The notes under the pieces are model-generated. The model was not told the origin of the DNA. It made no database searches and worked only from the letters and a program-made list of their open reading frames with translations. From contig JAQBUH010000001.1 of the NCBI GenBank assembly GCA_027624075.1, positions 1 through 64,000 of the forward strand: a DNA stretch of 64,000 bases, given 5' to 3'. Made by a program: the position numbers and the translations under genes. This stretch comes from Chloroflexota bacterium. GTDB lineage: Bacteria; Chloroflexota; Dehalococcoidia; Lucifugimonadales; Lucifugimonadaceae. Every line of letters starts with the position of its first letter. The stretch's first letter is position 1. Of this stretch, positions 19,517 through 29,453 are shown piece after piece.

Positions 19517-20518
19517 TCAGTCTTCGAGCTCAATCAGCCTGACCAGCCCGTTGTGCCAGTTGTAGCCGTGCGGGGTCCTGGCAGCGTTGATCGCCGGGTT
19601 GCTCCAGTAGTAGAGGACCAGCGACCTGGCTTCGGCGTGGAACTCTTCGATCACATTGCCAAAGTAGTCTGTCAACCTGCCCAGCAACTGGCCCTGCTCC
19701 ACAACGTCGCCCTCCCTGATCGCGGGATGCCAGACGCCGCTCTCCGAGGCGTTGATCTGCTTGCCTCGACCACGCAGTACGGTCTGCGCTGGGCGTGCGG
19801 GCGGGCCATCGAGCATGCCCACCGTGCGAAGCGCAGCCAGGTATCCGTTCAAGTGGATGCGAATGTCCTTCTCTGCCGGAACGCCCTGCTGGCCACACTC
19901 CACCCAGACGTTTGCGACTCCCGCCTCAATCAGTGCCAGGCAGAACGCAGGCACCGTCGCCGGGTCGTAGCGCGGTTCGATGTACGGGACATCGAACCCG
20001 AGCGCAAGGTTGTACGAGCTCTCCCGCAAGACCGGAGGGCCGATCATCGGGACCGGTACCCAGGGAAGCAGAGCCTGCGCCATCTCGCCGGCATGGGAAT
20101 CGATCAGGTAGCTCGCTCCTGACACGATCCCGAACAGCGTGTCAGCCAGGCACTCCGAGTATGTTCCATCGGGGTTGCCGGGGCGCTGGAAGTGGAGCTC
20201 CTTCTCATCGACGGGGTTGAGCTGCATGTTGCGGTCCATGAAGGCCCGAGTCGATATCACGGGGATCACGATCAACCGCCCCTTGATATCTTCCGGCCGG
20301 ACAGAGCGGACCAGGCGCTGCGCCGCGAGGACCCCGGAGTACTCACCGGCGTGCATGCCTGACATGACGACGAACGTTGGGCCGGGCTCAGGACCGGTGA
20401 CGCAGGCGACGGGAATCTCGATCATCTCGCCCGACTTATGACGCCGGGTGACGATGAGTTCCTGATGTCCCGGCGCGTCTCCCAGGTCCAGGCTCTCAAA
20501 TGGGACACGCATGTTCAT
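19517..20518 (-). CDS. Succinylglutamate desuccinylase/aspartoacylase family protein
   Basis: MSGMHAGEYSGVLAAQRL (zinc HxxE-type motif), YLIDSHAGEM. Confidence 0.87.
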   Translation of the reverse strand: MNMRVPFESLDLGDAPGHQELIVTRRHKSGEMIEIPVACVTGPEPGPTFVVMSGMHAGEYSGVLAAQRLVRSVRPEDIKGRLIVIPVISTRAFMDRNMQLNPVDEKELHFQRPGNPDGTYSECLADTLFGIVSGASYLIDSHAGEMAQALLPWVPVPMIGPPVLRESSYNLALGFDVPYIEPRYDPATVPAFCLALIEAGVANVWVECGQQGVPAEKDIRIHLNGYLAALRTVGMLDGPPARPAQTVLRGRGKQINASESGVWHPAIREGDVVEQGQLLGRLTDYFGNVIEEFHAEARSLVLYYWSNPAINAARTPHGYNWHNGLVRLIELED

Positions 20519-20657
20519 GCCCGCAGATTAAGCGCCGAAACCGTAAGACGCCATTACCTAGAAGCCTGCGGCAAGCTATGCTTCCCGGCAAATTGCGTGG
20601 CAGACAGACCGTAAGATGCGCAGGCTGTCACCTTGAACCCTGAGCAGGTACTTGAAC

Positions 20658-21881
20658 ATGAAGATCACGAAGATCGAGACCATCCACGTCGATGAGTTCT
20701 GGCATGTCATGTGGGTCAGGGTGCATACAGACAACGGGCTAATCGGGCTGGGCGAGACGTGGTATCTGCCGCGTGCTGTGTCAGCGGTGATCCATGAGAT
20801 ATACGCGCCCTGCATCATTGGCCAGGACCCGATGAACAGGGAGGGGATCTGGTCTCAACTGTTCAGCATGGCTGAAGGCTTCGGCTATGCGGGCGCAGAG
20901 TTCCGAGCTCTGTCAGCGCTCGACATCGCGCTGTGGGATATCGCCGGGCAGGAGGCGCGGCAGCCCATCTACAACATGCTTGGCGGCAAGGTGCGAGACA
21001 AGGTCCGCATCTACAACACAATCGGCAGCTACGGCGATATCCAGGACGACGAGTTCGAGCGTCGAGACCCGGTCGGACTCGCCCAGAGCCTCATCGACGA
21101 AGGCATCACCGTGATGAAGGCGTACTACCTCGCTGAGACAGGTCAGGAGACAGGCGGCAACTTCGTTAGCTCGAAACAGATTCGAGAGGCGCTCAAGCCG
21201 CTGGCACAGCAGCGGAAGGCGCTGGGTGACCAGATCGAGATTGCGCACGATGGCGGCGGCCTGTGGCAGCTGGCCCCGGCGATGCGGATAGTCCGGGCGA
21301 TGGAGGAGTACGACATCTTCTGGCAGGAAGAGATGATCCGGCCGGTGAACGTGGAGACTCACCTGAAGCTTGCCGCTGAGACCAGCACGCCGATCTGCGC
21401 CGCCGAACGGCTGATCTCCAAGTGGCACTTCCGTGAGTTCATCGAGAGGGGCGCTGCGGAGATCGTCATGCCAGACCTGATCTGGACCGGCGGGATCACC
21501 GAGACGAAGAAGATCGCAGCGCTTGCCGAGACCTATCAGACGCCGGTCGCCCCGCATGACTGGACCGGTCCGGTGAACGTCTTCGCCTGCTCACACATCT
21601 CGATGTCGTGCCCGAACATCATCGTTCAGGAGACGAACCGCGCGTACTACCGCGGCTGGTACGACAAGTTCGTTGAGCCGAGCCTGGACATCAGGGACGG
21701 CTACCTGTACGCCACCGAGGAGCCGGGGTTGGGGACGAGGCTGAAGGCCGAGGTTTTAGACCGGTCCGATGTCCATGTGCAGGTTACCGACGAGGCGCGG
21801 GACTGGAACTGGGCCGGGTTCATAGACCCCGGCCAGAAGATGGCCCACTACTATCAGCCAAACGTGCCGGGAAGCGCGTGA
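20658..21881 (+). CDS. Enolase superfamily (mandelate racemase/muconate lactonizing enzyme-like) dehydratase
   Basis: MKITKIETIHVDEF, ALDIALWDIAGQEARQPIYNMLGG, WQEEMIRPVN, VMPDLIWTGGITETKKIAALAE. Confidence 0.92.
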   Translation: MKITKIETIHVDEFWHVMWVRVHTDNGLIGLGETWYLPRAVSAVIHEIYAPCIIGQDPMNREGIWSQLFSMAEGFGYAGAEFRALSALDIALWDIAGQEARQPIYNMLGGKVRDKVRIYNTIGSYGDIQDDEFERRDPVGLAQSLIDEGITVMKAYYLAETGQETGGNFVSSKQIREALKPLAQQRKALGDQIEIAHDGGGLWQLAPAMRIVRAMEEYDIFWQEEMIRPVNVETHLKLAAETSTPICAAERLISKWHFREFIERGAAEIVMPDLIWTGGITETKKIAALAETYQTPVAPHDWTGPVNVFACSHISMSCPNIIVQETNRAYYRGWYDKFVEPSLDIRDGYLYATEEPGLGTRLKAEVLDRSDVHVQVTDEARDWNWAGFIDPGQKMAHYYQPNVPGSA

Positions 21882-22248
21882 AGGGAAGGCCGCAGCTAAG
21901 GTGCGTGCGCAGCGGCTCATCTCCGGGCTTGCCGACCGGGTACGTCCAACGTGGCAAGGTCCGACCGATCACCAGACGAAAAAAGGCGTCGCCATTGGCA
22001 AGCAAAATTGAAACCGGAAGTAAAGCGGATGCCGCTCCGGAGACCGCAGTGCCGGTGAAACTCGGGAGCGCGATCTCGCGGCTGTTCTGGCGCGTCTTCG
22101 GGTTCTCGAAAGCCGCCGCCTGCGCCCTCGGACGGTCAATCAAGTAGTCTGGCGCCGTGGCAGGCCGACCAACTCCAAAGCCTCGGGCCAATGGCACTCG
22201 CCAGCCGCCTCTTGGCGTAATCGCCGTTCAACGGGCCTGCACACCGGG

Positions 22249-23319
22249 CTACAGCGGCAGGCTGACCCTCTCGCCGGACTGCCATGCCATCTGGACAGCG
22301 TCCGTGAACTCCATGTACTTCAGACCGTCTGTGAAGTTCGTCCGGGTTACAGGCTCGATGCCGCGGATGGCGTTGATGAACTCCTCTTCAACACGCCAGC
22401 CGCCAACCTTCTCAGCGGGCACAACGATCTCGCTCATCTCCGAGTCACCACGCTTGCCACCGGTCACCCGCAGTTGAGGCGCCCCCGGTTTTGTGAAGTC
22501 AGGAGTGTCGATATGGAACGTCCCATGATCGCCGAAAATCCACAGGTCGAACGGCGGCTGGAACGTGCCGATGGCCGTTGCGACAGACATGTTTACCGTC
22601 CCGCCGCCAGCAAGTGAGTACAGGATGTCCAGTTGGTCCGGAATCGTCATCTCGGTCCGGATACCGTCTGCGTTCTTGCGGTGCTTCACCGTAGTTTGCG
22701 CCTGCGCCTGAACACTTGACGCCCGGCCCACAAGCCGCATCAGGTTCTCGTACCAGATACCCATCGTCATCACGTTGTTGCCGGACAGGTCGCGGTCATG
22801 CCGCCAGTGGACAGGCGTATCCGTGTCTGGCCACTTCCTCTCATTGAAAACCCGGATATTCACATGAAGAACATCGCCGATATAGCCGTCAGAGATGAGG
22901 TCTATCAGGTGCCGCTCAACCGGCATCGTGTGAGGTGGCGGCACGATCTGCGCAATCAGGTCTGGACTGGCGTTCGAAGCGTCCAGCATCTCTCTGGCCT
23001 CTGCTGAATCCATCGCCATTCGAGCCTCGCACAGGACATGCTTCCCAGCGTCCAACGCCGCCAGGGTCAGCGTCCGGTGCATGTACGGCCATGTGCCGAT
23101 GCAGATCGCGTCGATGTCATCATCGTCGATCAGGTCGACCCAGTCTTCGTAGGCTTTCGGTATCTCGTATTCGTCACACACTCGCTGACTCGATGCGAGC
23201 GAGCGGTTTGCGACACCTGCGAGCTCAACGCCGGGCTGAGCGCGCAGTCCGGGTATGTGCCGTAGCCCGGTGTTTGCGCCCGCGCCAATGAACCCGACCC
23301 TGATGGTGTCTTCCGCCAT
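22249..23319 (-). CDS. Gfo/Idh/MocA family oxidoreductase
   Basis: IRVGFIGAGANTGLRHIPGLRAQPGVELAGVANRS; DAICIGTWPYMHRTLTLAALDAGKHVLCEARMAMDSAEAREML. Confidence 0.92.
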   Translation of the reverse strand: MAEDTIRVGFIGAGANTGLRHIPGLRAQPGVELAGVANRSLASSQRVCDEYEIPKAYEDWVDLIDDDDIDAICIGTWPYMHRTLTLAALDAGKHVLCEARMAMDSAEAREMLDASNASPDLIAQIVPPPHTMPVERHLIDLISDGYIGDVLHVNIRVFNERKWPDTDTPVHWRHDRDLSGNNVMTMGIWYENLMRLVGRASSVQAQAQTTVKHRKNADGIRTEMTIPDQLDILYSLAGGGTVNMSVATAIGTFQPPFDLWIFGDHGTFHIDTPDFTKPGAPQLRVTGGKRGDSEMSEIVVPAEKVGGWRVEEEFINAIRGIEPVTRTNFTDGLKYMEFTDAVQMAWQSGERVSLPL

Positions 23320-23489
23320 TTCTATCTCCTGGAACGCGTAGGTGTGAAGAGGACTGGACCTGTGCATGTTGAGCGAAAGAGTATCGGAGAATCCTGTGTG
23401 CCGCCACGCGTCCCGGCATCTGCCGCAGGGTGACACGCGTCACCTGCTACCTCACAATGTTGAGTCGCACACTTTGATTGGGGTCACAG

Positions 23490-23819
23490 ATGCCAGAACA
23501 GGTTGCAATCACGTCTCAGGACGTGCAGTTTACCGGCGAGGGAGTTCAGATCAGGTGGTCTGACGGCAGGACATGCACGTTTCCATACCGGTACCTGCGG
23601 CTGCAGTGCGCCTGCGCTGCGTGCATTGAGGAGATGACGGGAAGAAAACTTCTCAAGGTGACGGCCGTCCCCGAAGACATTATTGCCGTGGACTACATCG
23701 CCGTTGGCCGATATGCGCTCCAGTTTCTGTGGTCCGACGGTCATGAGACCGGAATCTACCCGTTCAGAATGCTGTTGAGGCTGGCAGAGCACGACGCGGC
23801 GGTCGTGTGTACCGATTGA
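23490..23819 (+). CDS. DUF971 (gamma-butyrobetaine hydroxylase-like N-terminal) protein
   Basis: VQIRWSDGRTCTFPYRYLRLQCACAACIEEMTGRKLL; YALQFLWSDGHETGIYPFRML; start coordinate approximate. Confidence 0.88.
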   Translation: MPEQVAITSQDVQFTGEGVQIRWSDGRTCTFPYRYLRLQCACAACIEEMTGRKLLKVTAVPEDIIAVDYIAVGRYALQFLWSDGHETGIYPFRMLLRLAEHDAAVVCTD

Positions 23820-23971
23820 ACTGACTCGTAATTTGCGGCGCCGAACGTGCCGGTTCGAGAGTCCTGATTCGCGTATAAAGTGTGCGCCGGCGCCGCTGTG
23901 GCGCTCTCATTTCTGGATTGACAAGGTGAGTGTGCTCCCGCCACGCCGGTTACTGCTATCGAGGTTGCCAT

Positions 23972-24958
23972 ATGACAGACAAGACAGACGGACCGAAGAT
24001 CACTTTGTTCCTCAACGACCTTGAGGACGCCACGATGCGCCGGATCAGGCAACTGGGCGTTACGTATATCTGCATGTCAGACAATGCTTTGCCGTGGACC
24101 GAGGCAGCCCTGAAGGCGAAGATGGACCGCCTTGCGACGCATGGGTTGACCCTGTTCAACCAGATGTTCGCGGGCTTTCCGAACGCCATCTACAACAGAC
24201 CTGGTCGCGACGAAGACATCGAAAAGGTCATGCAGTCGATCCGTGTCGCAGGCAAGCTTGGCCTTCCGGTGATGGAGTACAACTTCTACGCGCACCGCAT
24301 CGTCGAGGGCTACTACGAGGCGCCGGGACGCGGAGGCTCGGGCTACACCGCATTCGACTACGAGCGGATAAAAGACCTGCCGCCGCTGCCCGAAGAAGGC
24401 GCTCACTCCATGGATGAGATGTGGGCGAACGTCACCTACTTTCTGAAGGCCGTTGTCCCGGTTGCGGAAGAGGCCGGCGTCCGGCTCGCGCTCCACCCGA
24501 ACGACCCGCCCGCGCCCATCAGCCGCGGCTCAGAGCAGATCATGGGCAGCATCGAAGGCTGGAAGAGGCTCGTAGACATCGTGCCAAGTCCGCACAACGG
24601 CATTACGTTCGACTGCGGGGTCACACGCGAGCTGGGCGGCGATCCGGTTGAAGTCTGCCGCTACTTCGGTGAGCGAGACCAGATCAACCACATGCATTAC
24701 CGGAACGTGATCACGGACATCCCGGGACAGAAGTACACGGAGGTGTTCCTGGATGAGGGTGAGGTGGACATGTTCGCCGTGATGCGAGAGCTGGTGCGTC
24801 AGAAATATCCGCGCCTCGTCTACCCGGAGCACCCTCCGCTGATCGACGCCGACCGTGAGAATCCATTTGACGGGATCTCGTCGACTCACTACACAGGGTT
24901 TGCATACACAACCGGATATGCCAGGGCGATGTTGCAGGCGGCGCAGGCTGCTGGCTGA
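23972..24958 (+). CDS. Mannonate dehydratase-like TIM-barrel protein (UxuA family)
   Basis: YNFYAHRIVEGYYEAPGRGGSGYTAFDY; RLALHPNDPPAPISRGSEQIMGSIEGWKRLVDIVPSPHNGITFDCG. Confidence 0.85.
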   Translation: MTDKTDGPKITLFLNDLEDATMRRIRQLGVTYICMSDNALPWTEAALKAKMDRLATHGLTLFNQMFAGFPNAIYNRPGRDEDIEKVMQSIRVAGKLGLPVMEYNFYAHRIVEGYYEAPGRGGSGYTAFDYERIKDLPPLPEEGAHSMDEMWANVTYFLKAVVPVAEEAGVRLALHPNDPPAPISRGSEQIMGSIEGWKRLVDIVPSPHNGITFDCGVTRELGGDPVEVCRYFGERDQINHMHYRNVITDIPGQKYTEVFLDEGEVDMFAVMRELVRQKYPRLVYPEHPPLIDADRENPFDGISSTHYTGFAYTTGYARAMLQAAQAAG

Positions 24959-25080
24959 TCGAGTGTCGACCGTGCAGCCTTTTTGGGAGTGACGGTCTTA
25001 CCGGAGTGCCAACCTGTTTTGGGTTCCGCTGACCCTGGCTATAACCTCTGCCCGGTTGAACAATCCGACAGGGCAGGACA

Positions 25081-25806
25081 ATGGTCACGACTCCTCAGAA
25101 AAAGGTTCTTGCAACAGGCCCTTCTGGCCCGGCGATACGCGACTTTCCCGCCGAGGAGCGTCCTCGTGAGAGGCTCCGCACCCACGGCGCCGGCAATCTC
25201 TCCAACTCTGAGCTGATGGCGATACTGCTTCGCACCGGCCTCGAAGGGGAGAACGTCGTGGCTATGTCCGTGAGGCTGCTGGCGACGGTGGATGGCCTGC
25301 AAGGGCTCTCGCGGGTCAACTACGAGGAGCTCTGTGAACTTAAGGGGATTTCGGACGCTAAGGCGTGCCAGTTGCTGGCCGGGATAGAGCTTGGCAGACG
25401 GGTTTCCGGGCTTGAGCCGAATGACGCGCCGCGCGTCGGCTCGCCTGCAGACATCGCAAAGCTGTACATGCCTGAGATGTCTGCCTACGACAGGGAGCAT
25501 ATGCGGGTGGTTCTGCTCAACACCAAGAACCAGGTGGTTGGGGCAGACGATCTCTATGTTGGGAGCGTGAACGCCGCGCTTGTCAGGCCGGCCGAGGTGT
25601 TCGCCGCGGCCGTTCGCCGTAACCTTCCAGCGGTGATGGTGGTGCACAACCACCCGTCAGGGGACCCGACACCCAGTCCGGAGGATATCCGTCTCACAGC
25701 GCAGCTGGTCGAGGCCGGGCGGATCCTTGATGTTGAGGTTATAGATCACGTGGTGATCGGGCAGGGGCGATACGTGAGTATGCGAGAGAGAAAGCTGGGG
25801 TTCTAG
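25081..25806 (+). CDS. radC: RadC family JAB/MPN protein
   Basis: RERLRTHGAGNLSNSELMAILLRTGLEGENV; VVHNHPSGDPTPSPEDI. Confidence 0.96.
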   Translation: MVTTPQKKVLATGPSGPAIRDFPAEERPRERLRTHGAGNLSNSELMAILLRTGLEGENVVAMSVRLLATVDGLQGLSRVNYEELCELKGISDAKACQLLAGIELGRRVSGLEPNDAPRVGSPADIAKLYMPEMSAYDREHMRVVLLNTKNQVVGADDLYVGSVNAALVRPAEVFAAAVRRNLPAVMVVHNHPSGDPTPSPEDIRLTAQLVEAGRILDVEVIDHVVIGQGRYVSMRERKLGF

Positions 25807-25843
25807 CCGGGCTGTTGTTTGCCGGACGCCCTGACTTGCGGGA

Positions 25844-26482
25844 TCAGTTTGCAAGCCACGCGAACCGCGTGACAGGTCCGTCGCCTTCACGCATCCTGCC
25901 GCCCCGCATAGTCCCTGCGACAGGGAAGCCGTAGTCGTTCAGCAACTCGCCGATGTTGATCGGATCGACCCGCTTCGCCTTGCTGCCGTAGTGGCCCACT
26001 ATCAGCCGGCCACCTGGCTTCACGTAGCGGTCAAGAAGGCGGGCTACGTACGAAGGCAGGAAGCTCTCAGGGACGCAGTCAGCGGTCGTGTACACAAAGT
26101 CCATCTTTTCAGGTGGGCAGAACTCCCACGCGTCGGCCACCCAGAAGTGGTCTGCGATCCCTGACCAGCGAGCCATCGCCTCGACCACCAGTCCCGGGTT
26201 GATATCTACACCGTACGGGATCAAGTGCCACCGCTTTTCAAGCGTGGACCATGCGCCGAGCGACTCAAGCAGAAAGCCGTTGGCACAGCCCACATCCATG
26301 AACGTGCCGTCGCGGTCTATCGCCTTGATAATCGGGCCGCGCTCCTCTTTCCAGCGTGCGGCGCCTCCGTCGAACCCGGACTGCATCATCGGGTCGTTCG
26401 TCTTCAGATACTCCGCCTCAAGCGCCTTGATCCTGTCGACGAAATCAAGCGGGAGTTTTTCGGTTCCGTAGCCTGTGGTCAT
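25844..26482 (-). CDS. Class I SAM-dependent methyltransferase
   Basis: FMDVGCANGFLLESL, YGVDINPGLVVEAM, GRLIVGHYG. Confidence 0.75.
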   Translation of the reverse strand: MTTGYGTEKLPLDFVDRIKALEAEYLKTNDPMMQSGFDGGAARWKEERGPIIKAIDRDGTFMDVGCANGFLLESLGAWSTLEKRWHLIPYGVDINPGLVVEAMARWSGIADHFWVADAWEFCPPEKMDFVYTTADCVPESFLPSYVARLLDRYVKPGGRLIVGHYGSKAKRVDPINIGELLNDYGFPVAGTMRGGRMREGDGPVTRFAWLAN

Positions 26483-26648
26483 GTTGGTTATAGTAGTCCG
26501 GCCTGGTCAGAGCCGCCGTTGCCACCGTGGCGGGTGCTGCAGGTGAGAGCGGTTCTCGCATATGCTAGTGTTCGGCGCTGCTTACAGCCCAGTGACTGCC
26601 ACACGAGAATGGTAGTGATCGTTACATCTCAGCAGGATTGCCTGGAGA

Positions 26649-27425
26649 ATGAGTTCAAAACCGGCCGGCGTGATCGACTTCAATGCCGATATCGGCGAGT
26701 CTTTTGCCGGGTACAAGCTCGGGTTCGACGAAGAGATCGTCAAGTTCATCACCTCGGCCAACATCGCCACCGGATTTCACGCCGGCGACCCTGACTGGAT
26801 GGCTCGCACAGTCGCACTGGCAGAACGGCACGGGGTCGGCGTTGGCGCTCATCCCGCGTACCCTGACCTGGGCGGTTTTGGCAGACGGGAGATGGCTCTC
26901 ACTCCGGAAGAGATACATAACATAGTTAAGTATCAGGTCGGCGCGCTCTCCGCGTTTACCGCCGGCCATCGCTTACAACACGTCAAGCCGCATGGCGCGT
27001 TGTACAACCGGGCGGTGCGAGACGAGCCGGTTGCGCGGGCAATCGTCCAGGCGGTGAAGTCGATAGACAGGGACCTGATACACGTCGTTCTTGCAGGCTC
27101 TATATGGGAGCAGGTCGCACGGCACGAAGGGGTCCGGGTGGCGCGGGAATGTTACGCGGACCGCGCTGTGACGAGGGACGGAACGCTTGTGCCTCGCTCA
27201 CAGCCCGGCGCTGTGGTGCATGACGAAGCTGAAGTGGTCGAACGGTCAAGGAAGCTGGCGACCGAGGGCCGCGTCATCGCAATAGACGGGACCGAGATCG
27301 ACTTCAGCGCCGACTCGATATGTCTTCACGGCGACACCGCCGGCGCAGTAGAGCTGGCACGCGCCGTCCGCAGCGAGTTGGAAGGCGCCGGAGTTGAGAT
27401 CAGGCGAATGTCTGAGATCGTCTAG
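26649..27425 (+). CDS. pxpA: 5-oxoprolinase subunit A (LamB/YcsF family)
   Basis: VIDFNADIGESFAGYKLGFDEEIVKFITSANIATGFHAGDPDWM; HVKPHGALYNRA. Confidence 0.95.
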   Translation: MSSKPAGVIDFNADIGESFAGYKLGFDEEIVKFITSANIATGFHAGDPDWMARTVALAERHGVGVGAHPAYPDLGGFGRREMALTPEEIHNIVKYQVGALSAFTAGHRLQHVKPHGALYNRAVRDEPVARAIVQAVKSIDRDLIHVVLAGSIWEQVARHEGVRVARECYADRAVTRDGTLVPRSQPGAVVHDEAEVVERSRKLATEGRVIAIDGTEIDFSADSICLHGDTAGAVELARAVRSELEGAGVEIRRMSEIV

Positions 27426-27442
27426 CGCCTGGTTATGCGGCA

Positions 27443-28207
27443 ATGACTCAGAGACACGTCGATAGCTACGAACCGCCCGTGATCCTGCCATCCGGCGATC
27501 AGGCAATATCGGTTGAGTTTGCCGCAGAGATCAGTGAGCGGGTGAACGGCCAGGTCTACGCTCTGGCCGACGCGCTTACGGCCTCGCCGCCTGCGTGGAT
27601 GAATGAGCTCGTGCCCGCGTATCGCTCACTGCTGGTTCAGTACGACGCGTTTCAGGTCGACTTCGATGTGGTTGCGGCGGAGCTTCGTGAGCGAGTCGCA
27701 GCCGTCTACCCGGCGACAGGAGCACGAGACCACAGGCAGCGGACTGTCTATGAGCTTCCGGTGGCATACGGCGGAGAAAATGGCCCCGACCTGGAGGCCG
27801 TCGCAAGTCAAGCACGTCTCTCTCCGGAAGACGTTGTGCGCATCCACTCCGGCGTCAATTACCGTGTCTACATGATCGGTTTCTCCCCCGGATTCCCGTA
27901 CCTGGGCGGGATGGACGAGAGAATCGCCTGCCCGAGACTCGCCACTCCAAGGACCCGCGTGCCAGCGGGGTCAGTCGGGATCGCGGAGTCGCAGACCGGC
28001 GTCTACCCGAACGCGTCACCGGGCGGATGGCAACTGATCGGGCGAACGCCTGTCAGACTGTTCGATCAATCTGAAAATCCGCCGTCTGTGCTTCAACCCG
28101 GTCACTATGTTCGCTTTCTGCCGGTCGACTCGGACGAAATGTCCCGCATTGAAGAACTGGTCGCTGGCGGCGAGTACGTGATCAAGTCCACGGCGCTGTC
28201 AGCGTGA
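27443..28207 (+). CDS. pxpB: 5-oxoprolinase subunit B (allophanate hydrolase subunit 1 family)
   Basis: YMIGFSPGFPYLGGMDERIACPRLATPRTRVPAGSVGIAESQTGVYPNASPGGWQLIGRTPVRLFD. Confidence 0.95.
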   Translation: MTQRHVDSYEPPVILPSGDQAISVEFAAEISERVNGQVYALADALTASPPAWMNELVPAYRSLLVQYDAFQVDFDVVAAELRERVAAVYPATGARDHRQRTVYELPVAYGGENGPDLEAVASQARLSPEDVVRIHSGVNYRVYMIGFSPGFPYLGGMDERIACPRLATPRTRVPAGSVGIAESQTGVYPNASPGGWQLIGRTPVRLFDQSENPPSVLQPGHYVRFLPVDSDEMSRIEELVAGGEYVIKSTALSA

Positions 28208-29310
28208 GCCGCTCAGTAACTGTCATCAATCCCGGTGCGCTGTCACTTATCCAGGACTCTGGCAGACAGGGATACCAGCGCTATGGCGTGCCGGTAAGCG
28301 GAGCGATCGACCCTGAAGCGCTGCTCATCGGCAACCTCCTTGTCGGCAACGGCCATTCCGCCGCTGCGATAGAGGTGATGTTTGGGGGAGCAGAGTTCTT
28401 GTTTAGCGCCGAAGCCGTTGCGGCAGTCACCGGTTGTGACCTTGAGATTTCGCTGGACGGCACGCGGCTATCGACGTGGCAGAGCTTTGTGGCGCCAGCA
28501 GGCGCTGTGCTCCGGCTAGGCCCGCCCGTTGCCGGTCTGCGCGCGTACGTAACCGTTGACGGCGGAATAGACATAAAACCGGTGCTTGGCTCGAGGTCTA
28601 CGCACGTTGCGTCAGGTATCGGTGGACTGGATGGCCGGCCCCTGGCAGCCGGAGACGAGTTGCCGCTCGGCGCCCCAAACGCCAGTTCCTCGCCAGGAGC
28701 GAAGTTCCCCGGCCAATTGAGGAAAGTAATTTCCAACGAACTGACGGTCCGTGTTGTGCAGGGACCGCAGCGGTCTTCCTTCACCAGCCAGGGTGTACGT
28801 AGCCTCTTCTCATCCACGTACACCGTAACCGACCGCTCAGACAGGCAGGGCCTGAGACTGGACGGGCCGGTGATCGAAGCGGTCGATGGCCGGTACGACA
28901 TCATTTCCGATGCTGTTGTCTCAGGGGCCGTGCAGGTCCCGGGGGACGGCAGGCCAATCATCCTGCTTGCCGACCGGCAGACCACCGGCGGCTACGCCAA
29001 GATTGCCGTCGTTGCCACCGTCGACTTGCCACTCCTGGCGCAGGCAGTACCCGGAACCGCACTGCGCTTTGTAGAAATTACAGTCGCAGAGGCGCAGCAG
29101 TTGATGCGAGAGCGACACGCGTCGGTCCTGAGTGCCGATCTTACCTTTGACCTTGAGACTCACAGGAGCGTCATCGCAATTGACGGTGAGACGCGTGAGA
29201 TCAACCTGGATTATCGGCGTGACGAGTTGCGAAAACCTGGCGGCGGCGCCGTCTCGGTCTCAATTGAAGGAGTCCGCTCAACGGTCCGTGTCGAGGAGAT
29301 GCCGCGATAG
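28204..29310 (+). CDS. pxpC: 5-oxoprolinase subunit C (allophanate hydrolase subunit 2 family)
   Basis: VINPGALSLIQDSGRQGYQRYGVPVSGAIDPEALLIGNLLVGN; VPGDGRPIILLADRQTTGGYAKIAVV. Confidence 0.95.
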   Translation: MSRSVTVINPGALSLIQDSGRQGYQRYGVPVSGAIDPEALLIGNLLVGNGHSAAAIEVMFGGAEFLFSAEAVAAVTGCDLEISLDGTRLSTWQSFVAPAGAVLRLGPPVAGLRAYVTVDGGIDIKPVLGSRSTHVASGIGGLDGRPLAAGDELPLGAPNASSSPGAKFPGQLRKVISNELTVRVVQGPQRSSFTSQGVRSLFSSTYTVTDRSDRQGLRLDGPVIEAVDGRYDIISDAVVSGAVQVPGDGRPIILLADRQTTGGYAKIAVVATVDLPLLAQAVPGTALRFVEITVAEAQQLMRERHASVLSADLTFDLETHRSVIAIDGETREINLDYRRDELRKPGGGAVSVSIEGVRSTVRVEEMPR

Positions 29311-29391
29311 CGTTCACGCTGATCGCGAAACGCAGTTCCGGGAGACGCAATTCCGGTTGTTCGGCCAGCGAGCGGCCGAAGACCTCGCTGG

Positions 29392-29453
29392 TATAATCTC
29401 GCCCGGCAAACAATGATTTCGCGGCCACGGCATTGGTAACGGTCCCGTGGCCG
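29392..29453 (+). promoter_or_regulatory. Extended -10 promoter followed by a leader hairpin upstream of or over the OadG-like start
   Basis: TGGTATAAT (TATAAT at 29392-29397); IR CGGCCACGG (29422-29430) / CCGTGGCCG (29445-29453). Confidence 0.45.

Noticed and set aside
20530-20625. Imperfect direct repeat ACCGTAAGACGC / ACCGTAAGATGCGC
   Set aside because: Two short imperfect copies 70 bp apart in a non-coding gap; plausible by chance.
21878-22147. 89-aa plus-strand ORF after the enolase-superfamily gene
   Set aside because: C-terminal half (LGSAISRLFWRVFGFSKAAACALGRSIK) looks protein-like, but there is no recognised family and an opposite ORF competes; insufficient evidence.
23840-23880. 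GGTTCGAGAGTCC resembling a tRNA T-arm
   Set aside because: Spacing does not match the T-loop consensus and no acceptor stem or anticodon arm can be built.
25081-25806. RadC considered as the Mec-type JAMM protease of the cysteine pathway
   Set aside because: It has the RadC-specific N-terminal helix-hairpin region and is 25 kb away; it is an ordinary RadC.
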